From an uncultured Granulosicoccaceae bacterium (GTDB lineage: Bacteria > Pseudomonadota > Gammaproteobacteria > Granulosicoccales > Granulosicoccaceae): 47,081 nt of DNA. This document shows positions 16,771 through 23,817 of this stretch, piece by piece. Each line of letters starts with the position of its first letter. Within the stretch, counting starts at the first letter, position 1. The position numbers and the translations under genes are program-made. The stretch spans positions 1-47,081 of the forward strand of contig CAKZSB010000126.1 in assembly GCA_937920585.1 (NCBI GenBank), given 5' to 3'. The notes under the pieces are model-generated. The model had not been told where the DNA came from and did not search any database. It saw only the letters and a list, made by a program, of their open reading frames with translations.

Positions 16771-17958
16771 TTACCAGCGCGGCGGGTGTTTCTTAACTTC
16801 TGCTTCGTTTATGTCGGTACCCCAGCCCGGGCGTTTGGATAACACCAGGTGACCATCCTCGATTTGCGGTGGGTGGGTCACCAGGTCATCTTTCCAGGGG
16901 ACATCGTCAATGTCGATTTCCATGATACGGAAATTCGGCACCGCGGTGCACAAGTGCGCACTCATCATGGTGCACAGATGGCCATAGAAGTTGTGCGGGG
17001 CAACGTTCAATTCATTGGCGTCTGCCATGGCAGCGATTTTCCACGATTGCCATATGCCATTCCAGGGCACGTCGATGATTGCCACATCCATCGCCTGGCG
17101 CTCGAAAAAGGAGCGAAACTCGCGAATGCCATACAGTGATTCGCACGAGGCGATCGGCATCGGCGCGCGGTTCCTGATCGACGCCAGCGCCTCCGGGTTG
17201 AATATATCGAGCTCGAGCCAGAAGAGATCAAAAGGCTCCAGGGCGCGGGCGATCTTTATGTAGCCTTCGGTTTTGAAGTTGAAGTTGAGATCGAGCAGAA
17301 TATCGACGTCATTTCCCGCGCCTTCGCGCAGTGCAGCCAGCTGGCGAATCAGCGCCTGCAGGATTCGCCGCTCGGCATTGAGTTCGGGTGCCTGCCAGGT
17401 GCCGTGGGCGGGGTAAAAACCGGGCATGTGCAGCTCGGGTTCCCGATCGAACAGATAAATGTTGCATTTGAGTGCGGTCAATCCGGAGGCGGCCACTTCA
17501 GCACCGAGTTCCACGACGTCGTCCAGACTTTTCAACTGCTTCTTGCCCAGGTGGCGCGCGTTGTCTGCGCTCATGCGATAGGTCCCGCAGTGCGACCAAT
17601 AGAGGCGCAGTCGCTCGCGCATCGCACCGCCGAGCAAGTCATAGACCGGCACGCCCAGCACCTTGCCTTTGATATCCAGCAGGGCATTTTCGATAGCGGC
17701 TATCGCCTGCGCATTAATGCCATTGGGTGCCTGGCGGGTTACGGCGTACAGCCGCGCGTAAATCGGCTCGTGATTTAGCGGGTTTTGCCCGATGACGTAC
17801 GGGCTGAGCTGATTGATGACCTCGGCGACGCCTTTGCTGCCGTAAGACTGATTGTATTCGCTGTAGCCGACGACGCCATCGCTGGTGGAAATCTTCAGAA
17901 AGGAAAACACACGCCAGCCGGCGTCGCAGTGCAACGACTCGATCTTGTCTATCTTCAT
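16771..17958 (-). CDS. Enolase-superfamily enzyme (mandelate racemase/muconate lactonizing type)
   Basis: 395 residues from ATG 17958. The frame extends to a TTG at 18012, but the conserved domain begins 'MKIDKIESLHCDAGWRVFSFLKI' at this ATG. The N-terminal capping domain is followed by the barrel. Likely active-site segments are 'ALKCNIYLFD' (K-x-N in place of the common K-x-K), 'ILLDLNFNF', 'FWLELDIF', 'PIASCESLYG' and 'VAPHNFYGHL' with the catalytic His. Such enzymes abstract the alpha-proton of a carboxylate under Mg2+; the single Lys plus His suggests dehydration of a sugar acid rather than racemisation. The substrate is unknown. It lies upstream of kynA on the same strand, but no step of tryptophan degradation is known to need it. 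Confidence 0.85.
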   Translation of the reverse strand: MKIDKIESLHCDAGWRVFSFLKISTSDGVVGYSEYNQSYGSKGVAEVINQLSPYVIGQNPLNHEPIYARLYAVTRQAPNGINAQAIAAIENALLDIKGKVLGVPVYDLLGGAMRERLRLYWSHCGTYRMSADNARHLGKKQLKSLDDVVELGAEVAASGLTALKCNIYLFDREPELHMPGFYPAHGTWQAPELNAERRILQALIRQLAALREGAGNDVDILLDLNFNFKTEGYIKIARALEPFDLFWLELDIFNPEALASIRNRAPMPIASCESLYGIREFRSFFERQAMDVAIIDVPWNGIWQSWKIAAMADANELNVAPHNFYGHLCTMMSAHLCTAVPNFRIMEIDIDDVPWKDDLVTHPPQIEDGHLVLSKRPGWGTDINEAEVKKHPPRW

Positions 17959-18524
17959 AATCAATGTCGCCTGTGAGCCGAATGAGTCGGATACTGTATC
18001 AAAGTTTGCCAAAACCGGGGTTCACCAGCGCTCGGTGTTATCGACCTGGCGATCGGCAATGCGCGCCGGGAATTGTGGGCAGCATCGGCCGGTGTTTTGT
18101 CGTTTGCTCGCACATCGGCATACTATGCCAAAATTGTATGGTTGCTAAGTCGTTGACACGAATAGCGAACTTTGGTTTTATAGGCACAAGCAGTTTGAAT
18201 TTTCTTCATCGATGATGGAGGAGGAAAACCCTTTCGGGCTGGTTCCGGGGCCAGTGCAGCAAGTATGGGCTGCAGGCAAAGATGCGCACCCCGCTATGCA
18301 AAATTGTTATCGCTTCGTTGCCACTGGTGCATACCGCGAGCGTTCGATTCAGGCGAAACCGCGGCTCTTGCGGTGTCAGCAGTGGCTTTGCGGCTTCAGC
18401 CACCCACAACGCTCCCTCTATACCGAAAAGCCCGGCAGACACCTTCGTTGCGTTGCCAATGCTTGCTTCGCTGCTCGGGTTTTCACGCTAAACTACACTG
18501 CAAATCCGCCCGGAGACAACACCC
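17959..18524. other. Gene-free divergent region upstream of the LarA-like gene
   Basis: 566 bp between the divergent enolase-superfamily and LarA-like genes. A good candidate promoter lies at 18153-18181. A long plus frame from 18212 runs out of phase into the LarA-like gene and has no recognisable protein sequence, so I do not call it. GATGGAGGAGG near 18211 looks like a ribosome binding site but precedes no recognisable gene. I see no RNA gene. Confidence 0.5.
18153..18181 (+). promoter_or_regulatory. Candidate sigma-70 promoter
   Basis: TTGACA, a perfect -35 box, 17-bp spacer, TTTTAT (four of six consensus bases). It faces the LarA-like gene and would give a leader of about 335 nt. Confidence 0.45.
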
Positions 18525-19814
18525 ATGTTACCTGCCAGCATTCCGATTCCACTTCCCGAAGGCCTTGCGGTTCCGTTGCCAAAGTTCGTGCGGGTCCGAC
18601 AAACCTTCGATGGCTCGGAGGTAACCGATGTGGCGGGTGCGGTGGCCGCCGAGTTCGCGAAGTTCTCGCACATCGACCTGCGCGACAAGCGGGTAGCAGT
18701 GACGGTAGGCAGCCGGGGCATCCGCAGCCAGAAGCCGGTTGTGGTGGCGGTGGTGGAAGGGCTCAAAGCGGCGGGCGCCAAACCGTTCATCGTGCCGGCC
18801 ATGGGTAGTCACGGCGGAGGCACGGCCGAGGGGCAGCAGAAGATTGTTGAAGAATACGGTATGGGCGGTGATGAGCTCGGCGTGCCGCTGTTGTCTTCAA
18901 TGGAAGTGGTAGAGCTCGCTCGCGTCGCCGATGATCTGGCCGTTTACTGTGATAAAAACGCCTATGAGGCCGATTACATCGTGCCTTTGAACCGGGTGAA
19001 GCCGCACACCAGCTTTCGCGGCAAGAACGAAAGCGGGCTTGCCAAAATGATCGCGATTGGTCTGGGCAAGCATACCGGCGCGGTCGAGATGCATCGCCGT
19101 GGCATGGAGCGTTTCGGCGAGTTGCTGCCGATTGTCACCGAGGCCTTCATCGAAAAAACCAATGTGCTGTTTGGTGTGGCAATCATTGAAAACGGCTATG
19201 AGAAACTCAAACACGTGGAGTTCGTGGCACCCGAAAATATCGTGGTGCGCGATCAGGAATTGCTTGAGATCGCCAAAGCCAGCATCCCCAGGATTCACCT
19301 GAGCGAAATGGACGTACTGATCGTGGACCAGATTGGCAAAGACATATCCGGTGCCGGCATGGATCCTAATGTCACCGGCCGCAACAACTGTCGCATGAAT
19401 GATTTTGATGGCCCCGAGATTCGCCAGATCGTCGTGAGTGACCTCACTGACAATACCAAGGGCAACGGCACGGGTGTGGGGGTTGCCAACGTCACCACGC
19501 AGCGCCTGGTCGGTAAGATGAACTGGAGCAAGAGTTACGTCAACGTCGTCACCGCCGGTGTGCCTCAGGGGGCCGGTTTGCCGCTGGTTGCCAACAATGA
19601 TGAAGAGGCGCTCTACATCGCGATGCGCGGATGCCCGATGATTTCTGCTGAGAACGGTCGCATCGTGAGAATTGAAAACACGCTCGATTTAAGCGAGATC
19701 TGGGTCAGTACCGGTTTGATCGAGCAGGTAAACGCAAACCCGGATATGGAGGTGATCTCCGAGCCCTTCGAGGTCACCTTCGATGCCGATGGTGCGATGG
19801 CCGCGTTTCACTAG
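18525..19814 (+). CDS. LarA-like protein (lactate racemase/DUF2088-type)
   Basis: 429 residues; ATG 18525 has a GGAG ribosome binding site. The chain resembles the LarA/DUF2088 group: 'DKRVAVTVGSRGI', 'VVAVVEGLKAAGAKPFIVPAMGSHGGGTAEGQ', 'DYIVPLNRVKPHTSFRGKNESGLAKMIAIGLGKHTGA' (given in part) and 'RMNDFDGPEIRQIVVSDLT'. Conserved histidines in 'MGSHGG', 'KPHTS' and 'GKHTG' would suit a metal or nickel-pincer active site. LarA itself racemises lactate with a nickel-pincer nucleotide. Close relatives act on other 2-hydroxy acids, so the substrate is open. The larBCE cofactor genes are not in this window. The mandelate racemase-like gene follows after 70 bp, which supports hydroxy-acid metabolism. 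Confidence 0.7.
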   Translation: MLPASIPIPLPEGLAVPLPKFVRVRQTFDGSEVTDVAGAVAAEFAKFSHIDLRDKRVAVTVGSRGIRSQKPVVVAVVEGLKAAGAKPFIVPAMGSHGGGTAEGQQKIVEEYGMGGDELGVPLLSSMEVVELARVADDLAVYCDKNAYEADYIVPLNRVKPHTSFRGKNESGLAKMIAIGLGKHTGAVEMHRRGMERFGELLPIVTEAFIEKTNVLFGVAIIENGYEKLKHVEFVAPENIVVRDQELLEIAKASIPRIHLSEMDVLIVDQIGKDISGAGMDPNVTGRNNCRMNDFDGPEIRQIVVSDLTDNTKGNGTGVGVANVTTQRLVGKMNWSKSYVNVVTAGVPQGAGLPLVANNDEEALYIAMRGCPMISAENGRIVRIENTLDLSEIWVSTGLIEQVNANPDMEVISEPFEVTFDADGAMAAFH

Positions 19815-19884
19815 CTGCGCGATGAATCGACTGCTTCGCACCGGTCGGGGGCGCGGCAGTTAAATACGCACAACCGGGCGTGCA

Positions 19885-21024
19885 ATGGGCAAAAAAAAGT
19901 CGGCGGCTTTAACGACAGAGGCGTTAACCGCGCACGATGATGATTTGATCATCACAGCAATAACCGCCAGAGCGGTTGTCGTGCCAATAAATCTGCCGCT
20001 GCAAACGGCAGTAGGTGCGATTGAAGATGTCGGCCTTGTGTTGATCGATGTGGCGACCAACCAGGGATTCACCGGCCGCAGTTATCTGTTCAGCGTGGGC
20101 AACCACAATCTCAAACCGTTGGTGGCACTGGTCGAGGCCATGGCTGGCATGATAAGCGGTGATGTGGTCGCGCCATTGCTAATAGAGCGCAAGCTGCGCA
20201 GCCGGTATGCGCTGCTCGGTGTTCACAATCTGGTGCTGTTCGCGATTTCCGGAATCGATATGGCCCTTTGGGATGCCTGGTCGCAGTCGCTGGGCAAGCC
20301 TCTGGTCAGCGTGCTGGGCGGTCGACCCGGCTCACTTCGCGCCTACAATTCCCGCGGCCTTGGCATCATGCCGCAGCAAGAGCTCGCGTCTGAAGCGGCA
20401 ATGCTGGTCGACGAAGGCTTTGACGCTGTGAAAATTCGCCTTGGCCGTGCAACGCTTGCTGAAGATCTTGCGGCAATACGCGCGGTGCGCAAATCGATAG
20501 GGGCCAATGTCACACTGATGAGCGATTTCAATCAGGGGCTCACCGTAAACGAAGCGATCCTGCGTGGCAGAGCACTGGATGATGAAGGTTTGTACTGGAT
20601 AGAGGAGCCGACTCGTGCCGACGACTTTGCAGGCAATGCGAAGATTTCCGCCGCAGTCGATACGCCGATATCGCTGGGCGAGAATTTTATGGGGCCAGAG
20701 CAAATGGCGCAGGCGCTCGATGCTGATTGCTGTGACTTCGTGATGCCCGACGTTCAGCGCATATCGGGTGTGAGTGGCTGGATGCGCGCCGCCGCACTGG
20801 CCGAAGCGGCCAGCCTGGATATGTCTTCCCACCTGTTCCCCGAGTACAGTTGTCATCTGCTCGCCGTGACGCCAACCCGGCACTGGCTGGAATATGTCGA
20901 TTGGGCCAATCCGGTACTGCTGGAGCCACTGCAGGTTCACGACAGCAAAATATCAATACCGGATGTGCCGGGCGTGGGTATACAGTGGGATGAAAATGCC
21001 GTCAGCCGTTATTTGCACACCTGA
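19885..21024 (+). CDS. Mandelate racemase-like enolase-superfamily enzyme with K166R-equivalent change
   Basis: 379 residues. The barrel aligns without gaps to Pseudomonas mandelate racemase as I recall that sequence: 'AVKIRLGRATLAEDLAAIR', 'WIEEPTRADDF', 'LGENFMGPEQM', 'MPDVQRISGVSGW', 'MSSHLFPEYSCHLLAVTPT' and 'IPDVPGVGIQW'. Metal ligands D214, E240 and E266 are present, as are D289-H316 (the His-Asp dyad), E336 and K183. The second lysine of the KxK motif, the base for the S-face, is R185. One-face chemistry such as dehydration or epimerisation of a hydroxy or sugar acid seems likelier than mandelate racemisation. A non-homologous N-terminal stretch of about 20 residues precedes the domain, so the start could be later than ATG 19885. 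Confidence 0.87.
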   Translation: MGKKKSAALTTEALTAHDDDLIITAITARAVVVPINLPLQTAVGAIEDVGLVLIDVATNQGFTGRSYLFSVGNHNLKPLVALVEAMAGMISGDVVAPLLIERKLRSRYALLGVHNLVLFAISGIDMALWDAWSQSLGKPLVSVLGGRPGSLRAYNSRGLGIMPQQELASEAAMLVDEGFDAVKIRLGRATLAEDLAAIRAVRKSIGANVTLMSDFNQGLTVNEAILRGRALDDEGLYWIEEPTRADDFAGNAKISAAVDTPISLGENFMGPEQMAQALDADCCDFVMPDVQRISGVSGWMRAAALAEAASLDMSSHLFPEYSCHLLAVTPTRHWLEYVDWANPVLLEPLQVHDSKISIPDVPGVGIQWDENAVSRYLHT

Positions 21025-21079
21025 TAAAGCGTTTGAATAGCCGGGCGGTCGGGCGTGGTTGTTCAGGTAACACCTCTAC

Positions 21080-21478
21080 ATGGACATCCTGGAACAGCTT
21101 ATGACACGTACGTTTTTGCAGGCGGTAGCCGCCGTTTTCGGCATATTCGGCCTCATTTATCTGGTTGATCCAGGCTGGCTGTCGCAGGCTGCCGGCTTGC
21201 AGGCGAATGCGTCCGGCACTGCCGACATACGCGCGACCTATGGCGGATTTCAGATCGGCTTCTGCCTGTTCCTGATATGGGTGATGTTGTCCGAGCAACG
21301 CGTTGCAGGCCTTGTCGCCTGCGCGCTTGTTAGCGGTAGTGTCGCGTTCGGGCGGGTGATTGGCGTGGCGGTGGATGGTGGCGCGTCTGCGTTTAACATC
21401 GTCGGTATCTTTGTTGAGATAACGATCCTGCTACTGTCTGTGTGGTTGTACCGTCGAGAGATCAACCAGGCATCCTGA
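21080..21478 (+). CDS. Small membrane protein, DUF4345-like
   Basis: 132 residues with about four hydrophobic segments: 'FLQAVAAVFGIFGLIYLV', 'ATYGGFQIGFCLFLIWVML', 'VAGLVACALVSGSVAFGRVIGV' (given in part) and 'IVGIFVEITILLLSVWLY'. The arrangement, with 'GGFQIGF' in the second helix and 'FGRVIG' in the third, fits the DUF4345 family of small inner-membrane proteins of unknown function. ATG 21080 is used; ATG 21101 is an equally possible start. Confidence 0.7.
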   Translation: MDILEQLMTRTFLQAVAAVFGIFGLIYLVDPGWLSQAAGLQANASGTADIRATYGGFQIGFCLFLIWVMLSEQRVAGLVACALVSGSVAFGRVIGVAVDGGASAFNIVGIFVEITILLLSVWLYRREINQAS

Positions 21479-21488
21479 TTCTCACCGG

Positions 21489-21920
21489 TCAGTCTGTTGT
21501 GCTGGCCGGGATCTCGTTGCATCTGCCGCGATTCTCAAGTGCTACCCATTCACTGCGCCACGTCGGAGCAGGGTAGTCGTCGGGCCAGAACTCGGTTTGC
21601 CTGCGAATTAAATTGTCTTCTACCGTATGAAAGGTGATCGCGCGTGCGGCGACTGTTCCATCGCTAACCGATACATCGGTCACCACCTGCACGCCTTCGG
21701 CCACGATTGAATTGAGTGTAAACGTCCATTTGCCCTGGGCCGGGTAGTGGCTGTTGAGCATGGCAAAATTTGATCGCCCCGTGACAACCTCGGATGATTG
21801 CGGTGCGTAATTTTCAAAATCATCTGTTAGCCACTGACTTGCGTGTTCAAAGTCGTTCGATTGCATCGCCTGCCAGAATGCCCTAACTACTTCTTTTGCG
21901 GTCAACGGGGTAATCCTCAC
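21489..21920 (-). CDS. SnoaL/NTF2-like domain protein
   Basis: 143 residues with the single-domain NTF2-like pattern: an N-terminal helix ('AKEVVRAFWQAMQSNDFEHA'), 'LTDDFENYAP', and strands ending '...AARAITFHTVEDNLIRRQTEFWPDDYPAPTWRSEWV' (given in part). The last segment is typical of SnoaL-like polyketide-cyclase or epoxide-hydrolase relatives, most of which have no assigned role. The start is GTG at 21920. It converges with the DUF4345-like gene, 10 bp apart, and is divergent from the glutathione S-transferase. Confidence 0.7.
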   Translation of the reverse strand: MRITPLTAKEVVRAFWQAMQSNDFEHASQWLTDDFENYAPQSSEVVTGRSNFAMLNSHYPAQGKWTFTLNSIVAEGVQVVTDVSVSDGTVAARAITFHTVEDNLIRRQTEFWPDDYPAPTWRSEWVALENRGRCNEIPASTTD

Positions 21921-22095
21921 TCAGCAAGCGTTATTGTTGCAGTTCCAGTTTAGGGCGCGCCTCGTTGTGTGGCAAGTGTGTGTGCGCATTGGTATTGCTC
22001 GTGCGACGACGATAAAATTACCTCGCTTCGACGCGAGTCCTTCGATTGATTTTTAACAGCGTTAACAGGGCTGAAAACGGCCCGGGGATGCAGGC

Positions 22096-22740
22096 ATGAT
22101 AAAGGTATGGGGCAGAAAAACATCATCGAATGTGCAGGTGGTGTTGTGGTGCCTGGCCGAACTTGGGCTCGAATTTGATCGGGTTGATGCGGGAATTCAC
22201 TATGGAGTTGTGAATACCCCTGAGTACCTGGCGATGAACCCCAATGCGACAGTGCCCACTATCATTGATGGCGACAACCCGCCTATGTGGGAGAGTGCAG
22301 CCATTAATCGCTACCTCGCACGGCAATACGCCAGCGCACCTTTCTGGCCGGCCGATCCGGTGGAACAGGCGCATGTGGATCAATGGGCAGAGTGGGCGAA
22401 ACTAAATTTCGGATTGAATTTCTCGGTGCCGGTATTCTGGAAAGTGGTGCGTACCGCTAAATCGAAGCAGGATCCTGAAGCGATTGCCAGCGCTGTGGTT
22501 AAACTGAACGGGATAGCGCAAATCGCCGATCGGCAACTGGCCAGCCATCAGTACCTCACCGGCAATAACTTCACCGTCGCCGACGTCATGTTTGGTCACT
22601 TGCTATATCGCTACTACACGATCGATATCGAGCGGACGGGTTTGCCCAATATCGCCCGCTACTATGAAGACCTGCAGACGCGACCAGCCTATCGCGAACA
22701 CGTGATGGTCAACTATGACGAGCTTCGTGCCGGGGATTGA
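22096..22740 (+). CDS. Glutathione S-transferase family protein
   Basis: 214 residues with the two-domain GST layout. The N-terminal thioredoxin-like domain has 'VWGRKTSSNVQVVLWCLAELG' (given in part; Ser near 10-11 is a candidate glutathione-activating residue), 'NPNATVPTI' with the cis-proline, and 'MWESAAINRYLA' with the Glu-Ser that holds the gamma-glutamyl group. The all-helical C-terminal domain has 'FTVADVMFGHLLYRYY'. It should conjugate or reduce electrophiles with glutathione in the cytoplasm; the specific substrate is unknown. Confidence 0.9.
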   Translation: MIKVWGRKTSSNVQVVLWCLAELGLEFDRVDAGIHYGVVNTPEYLAMNPNATVPTIIDGDNPPMWESAAINRYLARQYASAPFWPADPVEQAHVDQWAEWAKLNFGLNFSVPVFWKVVRTAKSKQDPEAIASAVVKLNGIAQIADRQLASHQYLTGNNFTVADVMFGHLLYRYYTIDIERTGLPNIARYYEDLQTRPAYREHVMVNYDELRAGD

Positions 22741-22749
22741 ATGTTCAGC

Positions 22750-23679
22750 TCACGCGACGTTGGCTTTTACCAGCGTCGCGTAGAGTGCGCGAATCTGGTG
22801 TGTCACCGGCCCGGCAGTGCCGCTGCCGATCTGTTTGCCATCGATCGATTCAACCGGAGTTTGCGCACCGAACGTACCAGTGAGAAATGCCTCGTCTGCA
22901 CCGTAGGCTTCATAGAGTGAATAGTTCTTTTCGAACACCGGGATATCGTTCTCGCGGCAAAGGTCGATGACCTTCTGGCGCGTAACGCCAGCCATGCAGT
23001 AGTCACCGCTGGATGTCCATACCTGACCTTTGCGCACTATGAAAAAATTGCACGCATTGGTGGTATTTACAAATCCGTTGGGATCGAGCATCAATGCTTC
23101 ATCGGCGCCAGCGGCTTCAGCCTGCAGGCAGGCGATGACACAGTTGAGTTTCGAGTGTGAGTTGAACTTGGCATCCTGCGAATGGGGCAGGCCACGTACC
23201 TGCGGTACGCTCGCCAGCCGAATGCCACGCCCGGCCAGGCGGTTCACCGGTTTGGAATGTTCCATGATAATGACAATCGTCGGGCCGCTGCGCGACAGGC
23301 CCGGATGCTGAAACGGTTTGGCCTTGCGGCCGCGCGTCACCATCAAGCGGCAGTGCACATCGGTGGTCATGTTGTTGGCGTCGGCAGTTTGTTGCAGCGC
23401 TTGCGCGATGCCTTCGCGGGTCAGGCCAATATCCAGTGACACCGCTTTGCAGCTGTCGAACAGGCGATCCATGTGCTCATCGAAGAAAGCCCATTTACCA
23501 TCGTACAGACGCATGCCTTCCCACATGCCATCACCGAGCATGAAACCGGAGTCATAGACCGATACTTTTGCTTCATCGCGGTGAACGATTTCGCCGTTGA
23601 CGTAGATTTTTATATCCTGATTGCGGATATCTTCGTCGGCATCATGGGTGGTAACGGTATCCTGTTCCGAAGTGCTCAA
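22750..23679 (-). CDS. Class IV aminotransferase (branched-chain/D-amino acid type)
   Basis: The fold-type IV PLP aminotransferase core starts at 'DIKIYVNGEIVHRDEAKVSVYDSGFMLGDGMWEGMRLYDG' (given in part). It continues with 'HCRLMVTRGRK', 'DAKFNSHSKLNCVIA', which carries the Schiff-base lysine, 'GADEALMLDPNGFVNTTNACNFFIV', and the phosphate-binding 'LTGTFGAQTPVESIDG'. It transfers the amino group of branched-chain amino acids, D-amino acids or a related substrate to a 2-oxo acid, or acts as a 4-amino-4-deoxychorismate lyase-like enzyme. The core favours the first two. No ATG precedes the domain: the frame opens at TTG 23742, and the TTG at 23679 ('LSTSEQ') is a likely start. Confidence 0.85.
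   Translation of the reverse strand: MSTSEQDTVTTHDADEDIRNQDIKIYVNGEIVHRDEAKVSVYDSGFMLGDGMWEGMRLYDGKWAFFDEHMDRLFDSCKAVSLDIGLTREGIAQALQQTADANNMTTDVHCRLMVTRGRKAKPFQHPGLSRSGPTIVIIMEHSKPVNRLAGRGIRLASVPQVRGLPHSQDAKFNSHSKLNCVIACLQAEAAGADEALMLDPNGFVNTTNACNFFIVRKGQVWTSSGDYCMAGVTRQKVIDLCRENDIPVFEKNYSLYEAYGADEAFLTGTFGAQTPVESIDGKQIGSGTAGPVTHQIRALYATLVKANVA
22752..22781. terminator. Strong hairpin between convergent GST and aminotransferase genes
   Basis: ACGCGACG/CGTCGCGT, an 8-bp stem, continues after one mismatch with TGG/CCA around a 6-nt loop. It covers the stop codon of the aminotransferase gene, 12 bp past the end of the GST gene. No T-run follows, so intrinsic termination is uncertain. Confidence 0.35.
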
Positions 23680-23817
23680 GGGTCTGCCAATCGGGGTCGC
23701 TGAAGGTGGTGGGAGTCTCAGCGATTGCCCGGTGAATGTCAATTTCGGCCGGCGAACTGTGTGATGAAAGGGCGGGCCGCCATGGCTACTGTGGCTAAGC
23801 GATCTGCGCGTAGTCTG

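Noticed and set aside
18212-18808. 198-codon plus frame upstream of and into the LarA-like gene
   Set aside because: It runs out of phase into a well-supported gene and its own sequence resembles no protein.
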